From Bacillus sp. ISL-7 (GTDB lineage Bacteria; Bacillota; Bacilli; Bacillales_B; DSM-18226): DNA of 64,000 nt. The stretch lies in NCBI RefSeq assembly GCF_018613065.1, contig NZ_JAGGQW010000040.1, forward strand, positions 80,512-144,511, in the 5' to 3' direction. The translations under genes and the position numbers were made by a program. Below, in pieces: positions 46,694-55,740 of this stretch (position 1 is the first letter of the stretch; every line of letters starts with the position of its first letter). The notes under the pieces are model-generated. The model ran no database searches. It was not told the DNA's origin and saw only the letters and a program-made list of their open reading frames with translations.

Positions 46694-46816
46694 ATGGGTA
46701 CTTTAGTATGTCAAACTTGTAACTCTACTATTGATCATTTTGAAGATGAAAAAGTAACGGTGCTTTATTCTAAATGCAAATGTTGCGAGGATCATCATAC
46801 AGAGGAAGATTTATAA
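46694..46816 (+). CDS. sr1P: GapA-binding peptide SR1P
   Basis: The 40-residue peptide begins MGTLVCQTCNSTIDHFEDEK and has a CxxC near the start and a C-terminal cluster KCKCCEDHH, suggesting a metal site. It matches SR1P, which in B. subtilis binds glyceraldehyde-3-phosphate dehydrogenase GapA, stabilises its mRNA and promotes its interaction with RNase J1. GapA is not in the window, but RNase J1 (rnjA) is, at 35097. The ribosome site is AAAGGGGGTTGAACAA. Confidence 0.92.
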   Translation: MGTLVCQTCNSTIDHFEDEKVTVLYSKCKCCEDHHTEEDL

Positions 46817-46833
46817 TAACTAAACATAAATTA

Positions 46834-46868
46834 AAACAGGATTCCGATATCGGAATCCTGTATTTTTG
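46834..46868. terminator. Shared terminator of SR1 and speA
   Basis: A 12-bp perfect palindrome flanked by AAAA and TATTTTTGTT, so it serves both convergent units. Confidence 0.92.
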
Positions 46869-46873
46869 TTGTT

Positions 46874-48346
46874 TTATTTTATTGCCTTGTATTCTTTAAT
46901 GACAAGAATTGACTTAATTTCATCATCTTCTGGACCTTGTACAGGTAAACCTGCCTCAAGGTTTTTTCGAATGTAATGGAGGTTTTCCTTAGTAATAATC
47001 TCACCAGGAATAAAAATTGGGATACCGGGTGGGTATACCATAATAAATTCTGCAATAATTCTTCCTTCAGATTCTTCAAAAGGAATAACTTCTGTTTCAG
47101 AATAAAACGCATCTCTTGGTGTTAAGGCAAGGACAGGAATTTCAGGAAGAAGAACTTCAACAGGTTCAATTCTTTCGGTGCGATGTTTACACTCATCTGC
47201 CAAATCTTTTAAGGCATTAATTAACAAGTCGGCTTCCACTTCTGTGTCTCCAAGCGTGATGATACAAAGAATGTTATAAAGATCAGAAAGTTCCACTTCA
47301 ATATTGTGTTTTTCTCTTAACCATTTTTCAACATCGTATCCAGTTAATCCTAGTTCTTTAACTGAAATGATAAGCTTGGTTGGATCATAATCAAAGGTAG
47401 CTTCTGACCCTAGAATTTCCTCACCGATACAATGCAGATTTTCAATCTCATTAATTCTTTTCCGCATGGATTGCGCTAAATTGATGGTTTTATCGATCAA
47501 ATCCCTTCCTTTCGTAGCCAATTGCTTCCGAGCGACATCAAGTGATGCAAGTAATAAATACGAAGTGGAGGTAGTAGTAAGCATGCTTAGAATTGACTGA
47601 ACATGTTTTGCGGAAACGAGTCCTTCTTTCACATTTAAAATCGAGCTTTGAGTCATCGATCCACCTAGTTTGTGGACGCTAGTAGCCGCCATATCTGCAC
47701 CGGCTTGCATAGCTGAAAGTGGAAGGTCATCATGGAAATGAATATGAACACCATGGGCTTCGTCAACAAGAACAGGAATATGATAGGAATGAGAAATTTC
47801 AACAATCTTTTTTAAATCTCCGGAGATGCCAAAATATGTTGGGTTGATTACTAAAACAGCTTTGGCGTCAGGATGTTGCTCTAGAGCCCTTCCTACTGCA
47901 TCAGGTGTTATTCCGTGAGAAATTCCTAATTCCTTATCAATCTCAGGCTGGATAAATACAGGGATGGCACCAGAAAAGACAATAGCAGACATAATTGACT
48001 TATGAACATTTCTTGGAACAATAATTTTATCATCTGGACCACATACAGCCATAATCATGGCAATGATTGCTCCGCTTGTCCCTTGTACTGAAAAAAATGT
48101 TCGATCAGCTCCGAAGGCTTCGGCTGCTAAATCCTGAGCCTGCTTAATGATTCCTTTTGGCTGATGAAGGTCATCTAGTGGACCAATATTAATTAGGTCA
48201 ATAGACAGGGCGTTATCACCGATAAAGTTTCGAAACTCAGGGTCAATCCCAGCTCCTTTTTTATGACCAGGAATATGAAATTGAATTGGGTTCTTTTTCG
48301 CATGTGCTAATAAACCGCTAAATAGCGGTGTTTGATTTTGAGACAA
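46874..48346 (-). CDS. speA: Arginine decarboxylase SpeA
   Basis: The 490-residue fold-type I PLP decarboxylase matches SpeA almost along its length: PIQFHIPGHKKGAGIDPEFR at the start, VLVDEAHGVHIHFH and the PLP lysine in ATSVHKLGGSMTQSS. It converts arginine to agmatine, the first step of polyamine synthesis. The speB/speE genes are not here. It is convergent with SR1, so its mRNA end and SR1 overlap around one terminator. In B. subtilis SR1 acts on ahrC mRNA, which also concerns arginine. Confidence 0.95.
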   Translation of the reverse strand: MSQNQTPLFSGLLAHAKKNPIQFHIPGHKKGAGIDPEFRNFIGDNALSIDLINIGPLDDLHQPKGIIKQAQDLAAEAFGADRTFFSVQGTSGAIIAMIMAVCGPDDKIIVPRNVHKSIMSAIVFSGAIPVFIQPEIDKELGISHGITPDAVGRALEQHPDAKAVLVINPTYFGISGDLKKIVEISHSYHIPVLVDEAHGVHIHFHDDLPLSAMQAGADMAATSVHKLGGSMTQSSILNVKEGLVSAKHVQSILSMLTTTSTSYLLLASLDVARKQLATKGRDLIDKTINLAQSMRKRINEIENLHCIGEEILGSEATFDYDPTKLIISVKELGLTGYDVEKWLREKHNIEVELSDLYNILCIITLGDTEVEADLLINALKDLADECKHRTERIEPVEVLLPEIPVLALTPRDAFYSETEVIPFEESEGRIIAEFIMVYPPGIPIFIPGEIITKENLHYIRKNLEAGLPVQGPEDDEIKSILVIKEYKAIK

Positions 48347-48546
48347 TTTATAACCACACCTCTTTGTAAAAATACTCTAATTATGTCATCCAAAAACATA
48401 AAAACAAAGGAATTATAGCACTAATACCGTTCATTGCAAAGAAATAAATGTTTTTACTGAGTCGGTTTACGATAGTTTCCCATTTAAAAAGGAAAATTAC
48501 CCTAAAGAGACGAAATAACAAATAGAAGTTTTTAGGAGGGGTTAAA

Positions 48547-49506
48547 ATGGAATGGAAAACACGTGTTACTGAATTATTAAATATACGATTTCCTATTGTT
48601 CAAGGGGGTCTAGCTTATTTAGCCTATTCTGAATTGGCCGCAGCGGTATCAAATGCCGGAGGTCTTGGTCAAATCACAGCTATGTCTTTAGGTGAACCTG
48701 AACAGCTAAGAGCTGAAATACGAAAGGTGAAGCAGATGACGAAAAATCCTTTTGGGGTTAATTTTGCGATTGGACAGCATGGGAGGCCATTTGCTGATCT
48801 TCTCCAAGTGGCTATTGATGAAAAGGTCCCGGTTGTTTCAATGACAGGAGGGAATCCTGCCCCCATATTTGAACAATTAAAAGGTACGCAGATTAAGACA
48901 CTTGTCCTTGTAGCGGCAAGAAGACAGGCTGTCAAAGCAGAAGAACTCGGTGCAGATGCAGTTATGGTCGTCGGTCAAGAAGGGGGAGGCCACCTAGGAC
49001 GAGATGATGTCGGCACGCTTGTTTTAGTTCCTCAAGTCGTAGATGCCGTTTCTATACCTGTTATTGCATCAGGGGGAATAGGTGATGGCAGAGGGCTCAT
49101 GGCAGCCCTTAGCTTAGGTGCTGAAGGGATTGAAATGGGTACGAGATTTATTGCGACTAAGGAATGTGTTCATGCAAACGAGATATATAAGAAGACTTTA
49201 GTGGAAGGAAATGAATCTGGAACGGTTGTCATCAAGAGAACTCTAGGAACTCCCGCCAGGGCACTTGCTAACAGCTGGACAGAAAAAATTCTTGAGTTAG
49301 AAAAAAACAATGGAGGTTATGATCAGTTAAAAGATTTCATTAGTGGAATGGCTAACCAACGCTACATTTATGATGGTGTCCCTGATGAAGGCTTTGCATG
49401 GGCAGGACAAGTGATGGGATTAATTAAAGATGTCCCTTCGGTTCATGAGTTATTCAATCGAATGATGAAAGATGCTGAACAAATTCGTGCAAAGTGGGGA
49501 AATTAA
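48547..49506 (+). CDS. FMN-dependent nitronate monooxygenase / FabK-like oxidoreductase
   Basis: The 319-residue TIM-barrel flavoprotein shows PIVQGGLAYLAYSELAAAVS, NAGGLGQITA, VVGQEGGGHLGRDDVGT and ASGGIGDGRGLMAALSLGAE, the FMN-binding pattern shared by 2-nitropropane dioxygenases and enoyl-ACP reductase II. The catalytic His of nitronate monooxygenase corresponds to GGGHLGR. The family label is safe, but the substrate is not. The start follows TTAGGAGGGGTTAAA. yktA follows after a 42-base gap and may be co-transcribed. Confidence 0.88.
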   Translation: MEWKTRVTELLNIRFPIVQGGLAYLAYSELAAAVSNAGGLGQITAMSLGEPEQLRAEIRKVKQMTKNPFGVNFAIGQHGRPFADLLQVAIDEKVPVVSMTGGNPAPIFEQLKGTQIKTLVLVAARRQAVKAEELGADAVMVVGQEGGGHLGRDDVGTLVLVPQVVDAVSIPVIASGGIGDGRGLMAALSLGAEGIEMGTRFIATKECVHANEIYKKTLVEGNESGTVVIKRTLGTPARALANSWTEKILELEKNNGGYDQLKDFISGMANQRYIYDGVPDEGFAWAGQVMGLIKDVPSVHELFNRMMKDAEQIRAKWGN

Positions 49507-49548
49507 ATGTATGATTCATTTTAGTTAAAATAGTTAGTAGGTGAAAGA

Positions 49549-49821
49549 ATGGAATACCAATATCCCATTGATTATCATTGGAGCACAGATGAAATTGTTG
49601 ATGTAATTGCATTTTTTGAAACCATTGAGAAGGCGTATGAAAACGGAATTGAACGTGATGCTGTAATGAAGGCGTATCGTCGATTTAAAGAAATTGTCCC
49701 AAGCAAGGCGGAAGAAAAAACTATTTGTGGTGAATTTGAAGAAATGAGTGGTTATTCGTCCTATCGGACCATAAAAAAAGCAAAAGAGTCTTCATCTGGG
49801 GATATAATTAAAATGAAATAA
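49549..49821 (+). CDS. yktA: YktA, UPF0223 family
   Basis: The 90-residue all-helical protein matches UPF0223: [19 protein letters not shown], then [16 protein letters not shown] and [10 protein letters not shown]. Function unknown. It lies between the nitronate monooxygenase-like gene and convergent yktB. The ribosome site AGGTGAAAGA is modest. Confidence 0.9.
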   Translation: MEYQYPIDYHWSTDEIVDVIAFFETIEKAYENGIERDAVMKAYRRFKEIVPSKAEEKTICGEFEEMSGYSSYRTIKKAKESSSGDIIKMK

Positions 49822-49860
49822 AAAGAAGCTCCCGAACTATTTGGTCTGGGAGCTTCTTCT
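49821..49860. terminator. Shared terminator of yktA and yktB
   Basis: AAGAAGCTCCC/GGGAGCTTCTT strong stem between convergent genes. Confidence 0.9.
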
Positions 49861-49862
49861 TA

Positions 49863-50495
49863 TTATTTTTTATTAAGAGAGATTTTATAAAGTGTGGCTA
49901 CTTTATTAAAAACGTCCTCAATTTGTTGTATTAGCCCATCTGAACCTAATTGGATGACTTGTTCCCTGTTGATTGTATAGCCGCATAACAATTCTGCTTT
50001 CTTTACGTTTTGCAGCCGATCAAACAGCGAATGAAGATCATCCTTTGTTAGTTGACGGTGTTCAATTGCTTCTGGTTTTGTATGATCAAGAGACCAAACA
50101 AAATCTTTTGGTGTATCTTTGAAAATTTTAGTGATTTTTTTTGAAAACCTTTCAGCAATCTTATCTTTTTGGGGTGCTTCATAAATTACGGCAAACCATA
50201 TAAATAAATGGGTATTCCACAAGCCAATTTGAAAATGCGGAAGCATTTTATAACCTCGAGGGCTGTTTGAAAATGCGACCCAAGTATCCTTTGGTGGATT
50301 AATAGTGCGCCTTGCATGTTTGGCGACATGAACAAACATTTCATCATCTGTTAATACAGATATTGTAGGGGCAAAGTATTCTCCCAAATCTTCTAATTTT
50401 GGACGAATTGTCTCTTTTAGTGCTGCCATTCTAGCCTCTAAACCATCTATTAAAAAAACATCAAAGTCCTCATTTGTAAATCCCTTAAAGCTCAT
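49863..50495 (-). CDS. yktB: YktB, UPF0637 family
   Basis: The 210-residue soluble protein fits UPF0637: FKGFTNEDFDVFLIDGLEAR, then MFVHVAKHARRTINPPKDTW and FQIGLWNTHLFIWFAVIYE. Structures of the family exist, but no function is known. The start follows GGAGGTTTAGTTT. It is monocistronic. Confidence 0.9.
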   Translation of the reverse strand: MSFKGFTNEDFDVFLIDGLEARMAALKETIRPKLEDLGEYFAPTISVLTDDEMFVHVAKHARRTINPPKDTWVAFSNSPRGYKMLPHFQIGLWNTHLFIWFAVIYEAPQKDKIAERFSKKITKIFKDTPKDFVWSLDHTKPEAIEHRQLTKDDLHSLFDRLQNVKKAELLCGYTINREQVIQLGSDGLIQQIEDVFNKVATLYKISLNKK

Positions 50496-50673
50496 AAACT
50501 AAACCTCCAACAAAACAATTGTACTTAATTGTAGCATACCACTTACCAGACGAGTAGTGAGATGCTTTCTAGGTTAAAGCACATATTTGTTGCAACATAT
50601 CTCCCTGACTCATATTATACAGTAAAAAAAATAATCTGAAAAAATAGTTAAATTTAGGAAGGGGAGGAGAAAC

Positions 50674-50868
50674 GTGAAACAACTTATGAATACCTCACTT
50701 AAAAAAGCAGGCGAAAAGGAAAGAACTGCAGTTTTGCGATTGGAAATGGATTATGAATTAGCTACATTATTCGAAGCGATTGAGGAAAAGAACGAGAAAA
50801 AAATGAAGGATTGCAAACAAAAATTAGAAAAAATCCGCCAAGAATTATTACGATTAAAAGCCCTTTGA
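50674..50868 (+). CDS. ykzI: YkzI-like small helical protein
   Basis: The 64-residue protein starts KQLMNTSLKKAGEKERTAVL and is a single charged coiled coil thereafter (YELATLFEAIEEKNEKKMK). It occupies the place of ykzI between yktB and yktC. The start is ATG or the GTG four bases after GGGAGGAGAAAC; the first shown is GTG 50674. Function unknown. Confidence 0.75.
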   Translation: MKQLMNTSLKKAGEKERTAVLRLEMDYELATLFEAIEEKNEKKMKDCKQKLEKIRQELLRLKAL

Positions 50869-50945
50869 TAAATAAGACGGTTTTTTTTTATCCAAGGAGA
50901 AATAAATAAGAATGAATCGAAATAGAATATATCCTGAACTTATCT

Positions 50946-50984
50946 AAAACGAACTCCAGCAAAAAAGAGGGGGGTTCGTTTATT
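50946..50984 (+). terminator. Terminator after ykzI
   Basis: AACGAACTCC with GGGGGTTCGTT and TTATTATT, about 80 bases after the ykzI stop. The remaining 50985-51136 hold the yktC promoter region; no clear hexamers. Confidence 0.65.
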
Positions 50985-51136
50985 ATTGCCCTTTACTATA
51001 ATTGAAACTTATAATACGCCAAAAAGTTGCTGTGTTACATCAATTTGATTAAGCTAAAGGTACATCATCTAATTTGTCCGGCATCATACTACATACATGA
51101 AAACTAATGAAGAAATAGGATATTTGGAGGAGAATT

Positions 51137-51934
51137 ATGAACTGGGATCAAATTTATGCTCATGCAAAGGAATGGGTAAATGAGGCAGGGGTTAAAATCA
51201 GGTTATCTTTTAATGAAACATTAAATATTGAAACAAAAACGAATGCTAATGATCTTGTAACAAATATCGATAAAGAAATTGAGCAATTTTTTATTAGTAA
51301 AATTAGAGAAGTGTATCCAGATCATAAAATAATGGGCGAAGAGGGATTTGGTGATTCACTTGATAATCTTGAGGGAATTGTTTGGATGATTGATCCAATC
51401 GATGGGACGATGAATTTCGTCCATCAAAAAAGAAATTTTGCTATTTCCCTTGGCGTGTATGAAAATGGTGTTGGAAAGATCGGACTCATATATGATGTCG
51501 TACATGACGAATTGTATCATGCTAAAAGAGGAAATGGGGCCTATTTAAATGAAAAGCCTCTAGATGTACTAAAGGAAACAACCGTTAAGGAATCCATCAT
51601 CGCACTCAATGCCACATGGGTGATGGAAAATCATCGGATCGATCACAATTTAATGATTCCTCTTGTTAAAGCAGCGAGAGGAACAAGGTCTTATGGTTCT
51701 GCTGCGCTCGAAATGGTTTTTGTTGCAACAGGAAGAGTGGATGCCTATATTTCCATGCGTTTATCACCATGGGATATTGCTGCTGGGGCAGTAATAATCG
51801 AAGAACTAGGTGGTATAGTGACAAATTTATGGGGAGATAAGCTGAATTTCCTTTCGCAGGATTCATTATTAACAGCTAAACCTGGCCTCCACCAAACAAT
51901 CTTAAAGGATTACTTAAAAGAGAGAAAATGGTAA
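51137..51934 (+). CDS. yktC: Inositol monophosphatase family protein YktC
   Basis: The 265-residue enzyme has all three metal sites of the Li+-sensitive phosphatase family: GEEGFGDS, WMIDPIDGTMNFVHQ and SPWDIAAGAVIIEELGG. Family members in Bacillus hydrolyse inositol phosphate, NADP or related phosphates; the substrate here is not fixed by sequence. The ribosome site TTTGGAGGAGAATT is strong. Confidence 0.92.
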   Translation: MNWDQIYAHAKEWVNEAGVKIRLSFNETLNIETKTNANDLVTNIDKEIEQFFISKIREVYPDHKIMGEEGFGDSLDNLEGIVWMIDPIDGTMNFVHQKRNFAISLGVYENGVGKIGLIYDVVHDELYHAKRGNGAYLNEKPLDVLKETTVKESIIALNATWVMENHRIDHNLMIPLVKAARGTRSYGSAALEMVFVATGRVDAYISMRLSPWDIAAGAVIIEELGGIVTNLWGDKLNFLSQDSLLTAKPGLHQTILKDYLKERKW

Positions 51935-51962
51935 AAAAGAAGCCAATCGAGGCTTCTTTTTA
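51934..51962. terminator. Shared terminator of yktC and ylaF
   Basis: AAAAAGAAGCC/GGCTTCTTTTT stem with an AATCGA loop. Confidence 0.9.
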
Positions 51963-52148
51963 TAACTCACCGTTCTCGCGCATTTTTCTTTTTGTTTTAA
52001 AGCCCATTCCCATTATTACAATAATTGCAACGAAACAACCGATTGCTCCTATTAAGCTTTTTTCGCTTATTGCGATTCCAATCCCCATTATACTTGCGGC
52101 TGCAAGGATGGCATACACAAGTAAAGGCCACTTCACGTTTTTCATCAT
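51960..52148 (-). CDS. ylaF: YlaF-like small membrane protein (DUF5325)
   Basis: From ATG 52148 the protein is 62 residues with two membrane helices (WPLLVYAILAAASIMGIGIAI is the first; the second begins IGAIGCFVAIIVIMG) and a basic C-terminal tail (KTKRKMRENGEL). AAAGGGG stands in front of the start; the open frame to 52166 is not needed. Size and place fit YlaF. Function unknown. Confidence 0.8.
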   Translation of the reverse strand: MMKNVKWPLLVYAILAAASIMGIGIAISEKSLIGAIGCFVAIIVIMGMGFKTKRKMRENGEL

Positions 52149-52249
52149 TTTATACCCCTTTTTCATTGAAATACAGCTAGTTAAAGGCCCACTGTTTTAA
52201 GTATATTTTTATTCTACAATAAAATGGTTAGGGGTTTCCACTTTATTTG

Positions 52250-52258
52250 TGGTATAAT
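52250..52258 (+). promoter_or_regulatory. Extended -10 promoter of typA
   Basis: TGGTATAAT forms an extended -10 (TGn plus TATAAT at 52253-52258); no good -35 is visible. The leader is about 60 bases. Confidence 0.6.
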
Positions 52259-52324
52259 GTTTTAGTTATAAATGAGAAACTATAAATAGTTTTATTTTTA
52301 AAATATAGGTAGGAGTGGAATTGT

Positions 52325-54163
52325 TTGAAATTAAGAGATGATATACGTAATATTGCAATTATTGCCCACGTTGACCACGGTAAAACAACTTTGGTTGACC
52401 AATTGTTAAAACAGTCAGGTACATTTCGTACTAATGAACATGTTGAAGAACGTGCAATGGATTCAAATGATTTAGAAAGAGAACGCGGAATTACCATTTT
52501 GGCGAAAAACACAGCTATTCAATACAAAGATAAACGAATTAATATATTGGATACTCCGGGACACGCTGATTTTGGCGGAGAAGTTGAACGGATTATGAAA
52601 ATGGTTGATGGTGTATTGTTAGTAGTTGATGCCTATGAAGGCTGTATGCCACAAACTCGTTTTGTTCTTAAAAAGGCATTAGAGCAGAAGTTAACTCCTA
52701 TTGTTGTTGTCAATAAAATTGACCGTGACTTTGCACGACCTGCAGAGGTAATTGATGAAGTGATCGATTTGTTTATCGAACTTGAAGCAACTGAGGATCA
52801 ACTTGAATTCCCAGTTATCTACGCTTCAGCGATTAATGGTACAGCAAGTACAAACCCTGAAAAGCAAGATGAAAATATGCAATCCTTATATGATGCGATT
52901 GTTGAATATATCCCAGCCCCTGTTGATAATCATGAAGAGCCGTTGCAATTCCAAGTTGCCCTTCTTGATTATAATGATTATGTTGGCAGAATTGGAATCG
53001 GTCGTGTTTTCCGCGGTACGATGAACGTGGGTCAACAAGTAGCACTGATGAAGTTAGACGGTTCAGTTAAGCAATTCCGGGTCACCAAGATTTTCGGTTT
53101 CTTTGGATTAAAACGCCAAGAAATAGAAGAAGCCAAAGCCGGCGACTTAATTGCTGTTTCAGGAATGGAAGATATAAATGTGGGTGAGACAGTTTGTCCT
53201 GTTGAACATCAGGAAGCCCTGCCAATTTTAAGAATCGATGAGCCAACATTACAAATGACTTTCGTCGTAAACAACAGCCCATTTGCCGGTAGAGAAGGCA
53301 AATATTTAACTTCAAGGAAGATTGAAGAAAGACTTCGTTCTCAATTGCAAACTGACGTAAGTTTACGTGTTGATAACACGGATTCACCTGATGCTTGGAT
53401 CGTTTCTGGCCGTGGTGAGCTCCATTTATCAATTCTTATTGAAAACATGCGCCGTGAAGGTTATGAACTTCAAGTTTCAAAGCCAGAAGTTATTGTCAAA
53501 GTTATTGACGGTGTACGCTGTGAGCCAGTTGAAAGAGTTCAAATAGATGTCCCAGAAGAACATACTGGTTCAGTAATGGAATCCATTGGTGCCCGTAAAG
53601 GAGAAATGATTGACATGATTAACAATGGTTCAGGTCAAGTACGCTTAATCTTTAATGTACCTGCACGTGGATTAATTGGTTACACAACCGAGTTCTTAAC
53701 AATGACTCGCGGTTATGGAATTATTAATCATACCTTTGACAGCTATCAGCCAATGTTACCAGGTCAAGTCGGCGGAAGACACCAAGGTGTTCTAGTGTCA
53801 ATGGAATCAGGAAAAGCTTCGACTTATGGTATCATGCAAGTTGAAGACCGCGGAACCATTTTCGTTGAGCCAGGTACGGAAATTTACGAGGGTATGATCG
53901 TTGGCGAAAACACTCGTGAAAATGATATCACCGTAAATATTACAAAAATGAAACAAGCGACAAATGTTCGTTCAGCTAACAAAGATCAAACATCTGTAAT
54001 TAAAAAACCGCGTATTATGACATTAGAAGAGTCATTAGAATATTTAAATGAAGACGAATATTGTGAGGTTACTCCAGAATCGATTCGTCTTCGTAAAAAA
54101 ATTCTTGATAAAAACGAACGTGAAAGAGCAGCTAAAAAGAAAAAATATGCTGAACAGAGTTAA
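52325..54163 (+). CDS. typA: Ribosome-associated GTPase TypA/BipA
   Basis: The 612-residue translational GTPase has a complete G domain ([30 protein letters not shown]), EF-Tu-like domain 2, EF-G-like domains ([20 protein letters not shown]) and a BipA-specific C-terminal domain. It binds the 70S ribosome and assists 50S assembly and stress adaptation. The start is TTG, 52325, after TAGGAGTGGAATTGTT. Very close to B. subtilis TypA (YlaG) along its length. ylaH follows by 19 bases. Confidence 0.97.
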   Translation: MKLRDDIRNIAIIAHVDHGKTTLVDQLLKQSGTFRTNEHVEERAMDSNDLERERGITILAKNTAIQYKDKRINILDTPGHADFGGEVERIMKMVDGVLLVVDAYEGCMPQTRFVLKKALEQKLTPIVVVNKIDRDFARPAEVIDEVIDLFIELEATEDQLEFPVIYASAINGTASTNPEKQDENMQSLYDAIVEYIPAPVDNHEEPLQFQVALLDYNDYVGRIGIGRVFRGTMNVGQQVALMKLDGSVKQFRVTKIFGFFGLKRQEIEEAKAGDLIAVSGMEDINVGETVCPVEHQEALPILRIDEPTLQMTFVVNNSPFAGREGKYLTSRKIEERLRSQLQTDVSLRVDNTDSPDAWIVSGRGELHLSILIENMRREGYELQVSKPEVIVKVIDGVRCEPVERVQIDVPEEHTGSVMESIGARKGEMIDMINNGSGQVRLIFNVPARGLIGYTTEFLTMTRGYGIINHTFDSYQPMLPGQVGGRHQGVLVSMESGKASTYGIMQVEDRGTIFVEPGTEIYEGMIVGENTRENDITVNITKMKQATNVRSANKDQTSVIKKPRIMTLEESLEYLNEDEYCEVTPESIRLRKKILDKNERERAAKKKKYAEQS

Positions 54164-54182
54164 GTAAAAGGAGTGCAAGAAG

Positions 54183-54488
54183 ATGGAAGGATTCTCTCCT
54201 AGTCTTAGATTTTTCATTGAACTAACAGATGTAAAAACTGCTGTGTGGTTACAGTATTTATATATTGTAATTTTAGCGGCAATTGTATATAAGTTAGGCT
54301 TTGCAAAAAAACTGCCTCTTTTGAAAAATATCGTGATCTATATTTGCCTTTTAATTGGATGCTTTGTAATGCTTATTTTTTCTTATGCCTTACCAATTGC
54401 AGAAGGACTTGCAGGTGCGGCGGTGTTATTGATCATCTATAAAATACGCTTACATCAAACGAAAAAGGATCAGGCTGAAGCGAAATAA
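54183..54488 (+). CDS. ylaH: YlaH-like membrane protein
   Basis: The 101-residue protein has three membrane helices (WLQYLYIVILAAIVYKLGF, NIVIYICLLIGCFVMLIFSY and LAGAAVLLIIYKI) and a Lys/Glu tail. It follows typA as in B. subtilis, so ylaH is the natural match. The start follows AAAAGGAGTGCAAGAAG. Function unknown; likely in the typA transcript. Confidence 0.85.
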   Translation: MEGFSPSLRFFIELTDVKTAVWLQYLYIVILAAIVYKLGFAKKLPLLKNIVIYICLLIGCFVMLIFSYALPIAEGLAGAAVLLIIYKIRLHQTKKDQAEAK

Positions 54489-54503
54489 CGGGGGTTTAAT
54501 TAA

Positions 54504-54800
54504 ATGAAATCCGTACAGGATACACTATATAATTGGCTTACTATTAAGGTTGTATGCGACGCAAGGCCTGATGACACTGCAGCACGAGATACACTAAACC
54601 TTTTTGAAGAAATGATAGCTGAACTTCACCTCTCAAACATTGAGGTAACAAAAGATAATGTCATGTATTATGTTTCCTATCAGCAAGGAGAAGAAACTAA
54701 AAAAACTCGTTATCCTCAGGAATTAATTGAGGTTATGCTAAACCAAATCAATCAAGAGCCAGAAAAGTACGAGAATTACCCAATCGAAGAAGAAGAATAA
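54504..54800 (+). CDS. Conserved hypothetical protein, 98 aa
   Basis: A soluble acidic protein with WLTIKVVCDARPDDTAARDT near the start, a helical middle (LFEEMIAELHLSNIEV) and a Glu-rich end (YEN...EEEE). I do not recognise a named family. It lies 16 bases after ylaH, behind ACGGGGGTTTAATTAA, so it should be third in the typA-ylaH operon, which ends at the strong terminator just after it. Confidence 0.8.
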   Translation: MKSVQDTLYNWLTIKVVCDARPDDTAARDTLNLFEEMIAELHLSNIEVTKDNVMYYVSYQQGEETKKTRYPQELIEVMLNQINQEPEKYENYPIEEEE

Positions 54801-54848
54801 AAAAACCATCATGTTCATTCCACTTTGGAATGAGCATGATGGTTTTTT
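54801..54848 (+). terminator. Terminator of the typA operon
   Basis: A long stem, AAAAAACCATCATG with TCATTCC inside, near-perfect complement, then TTTTTTCTTG. Confidence 0.93.
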
Positions 54849-54849
54849 C

Positions 54850-54885
54850 TTGTCCAGCTCCAGCGCCTAGGGACGCTACGGCTTT
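54850..54885 (-). repeat. Dispersed intergenic repeat, copy 2
   Basis: On the minus strand TAGCGTCCCTAGGCGCTGGA continues as GCTGGACA. The core GGCGCTGGAGCT is shared with the copy at 30690-30716. It is wedged between the terminator and the end of ylaI. Confidence 0.55.
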
Positions 54886-54890
54886 TCGTT

Positions 54891-55091
54891 TTACCAATCA
54901 TCTTCTTCAGACTTCGCACGATATAATCGGAAATTGCCTGTTTCAAATCTGGCATTTGTTTTTTCAGTTATTCTTGTCTTACATTGTTTACACATATATG
55001 TATGGATGGGACGATTACGTAGACGCTTGGCCTCAAACGATTCATCTTCAATCGCTTCAATTTTATCGCAAATTACGCATTTAACTCTCAT
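54891..55091 (-). CDS. ylaI: YlaI, zinc-ribbon-like protein (DUF2197)
   Basis: The 66-residue protein has two CxxC pairs: CVICDKIEAI at the start and MCKQCKTRITEKT in the middle, a treble-clef or zinc-ribbon pattern. It matches YlaI (DUF2197) in size and place. Function unknown. The start follows GAGGTGTCTTA. Confidence 0.85.
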   Translation of the reverse strand: MRVKCVICDKIEAIEDESFEAKRLRNRPIHTYMCKQCKTRITEKTNARFETGNFRLYRAKSEEDDW

Positions 55092-55260
55092 TAAGACACC
55101 TCTTTAACTATTTCTAATAACCGACTGTTTCCTCTAGTATATCATGGCAGAAAGTTTGAATGTAATCAATTGGTTTAATTTGATGAAAGCATGGGATAGT
55201 AGTAATATGAGAATATCTGTTTTTTAACAGGGTGAAGGAATAAGTAAAGGGGATGTTTTA

Positions 55261-55716
55261 ATGGCAAACCAAGTGGAACCAAAGCTAATCAAGCCTTTAT
55301 ATGATGAACTGCAAAAGGAACGGTTCGTGACAGTGGCAACAGTAGATCATGAATCAGGGGGCCCAAATATTAGTTCTATTTCTTGGGTATTAGCAAAAGA
55401 TGAAAGTACCATTTATTTTGCGGTGGATAATCGTTCCAGAATTCTTGAGAATTTAATTAATAACAATCAAGTCGTTATTAATATAATTGCTAATGAATCT
55501 ACATACGCAATTCATGGGACAGCCCAAATAATAGAAGAGAGACTTAAAGACGTACCATTAAAGCTGGCTTTGATACAAGTAGCCATAACAGCAGTAAGGG
55601 ATGTTATGTTTTATGGATCTAAAATAGTCTCTGAAGTTCAATATGATAAAACATATGATAAAAACGCTGCCCAAAAGTTAGACAATCAAGTTATGGAGGC
55701 AATGAGAAAAGCTTAG
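55261..55716 (+). CDS. Pyridoxamine 5'-phosphate oxidase-like flavin-binding protein
   Basis: The 151-residue split-barrel protein shows KERFVTVATVDHESGGPNIS, then SWVLAKDESTIYFAVDNRSR and NNQVVINIIANESTYAIHG, typical of PNPOx-like FMN or heme-binding proteins. The residues specific for pyridoxine phosphate oxidation are absent, so it is probably a general flavin reductase or a small heme protein. The start follows AAAGGGGATGTTTTA. It ends in a long terminator shared with ylaJ. Confidence 0.85.
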   Translation: MANQVEPKLIKPLYDELQKERFVTVATVDHESGGPNISSISWVLAKDESTIYFAVDNRSRILENLINNNQVVINIIANESTYAIHGTAQIIEERLKDVPLKLALIQVAITAVRDVMFYGSKIVSEVQYDKTYDKNAAQKLDNQVMEAMRKA

Positions 55717-55740
55717 GAATCCCTAAGCTTTTCTCATTTT
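55701..55740. terminator. Long shared terminator
   Basis: A 17-bp stem starting AATGAGAAAAGCTTAGG with an AAT loop. It overlaps the end of the PNPOx-like gene. Confidence 0.92.

Larger units (their letters stand above)
46636..46868 (+). ncRNA. sr1: Dual-function regulatory RNA SR1
   Basis: An RNA of about 230 bases is defined by the CcpN-controlled promoter and a perfect-palindrome terminator (CAGGATTCCGAT / ATCGGAATCCTG, 46835-46862). It carries the SR1P ORF and lies immediately before convergent speA, exactly as sr1 does in B. subtilis, where it is 205 bases long. In that species SR1 base-pairs with ahrC mRNA (arginine catabolism activator) and also encodes SR1P. The ahrC-pairing region cannot be verified without ahrC. 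The 5' end is estimated from the promoter. Confidence 0.85.
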
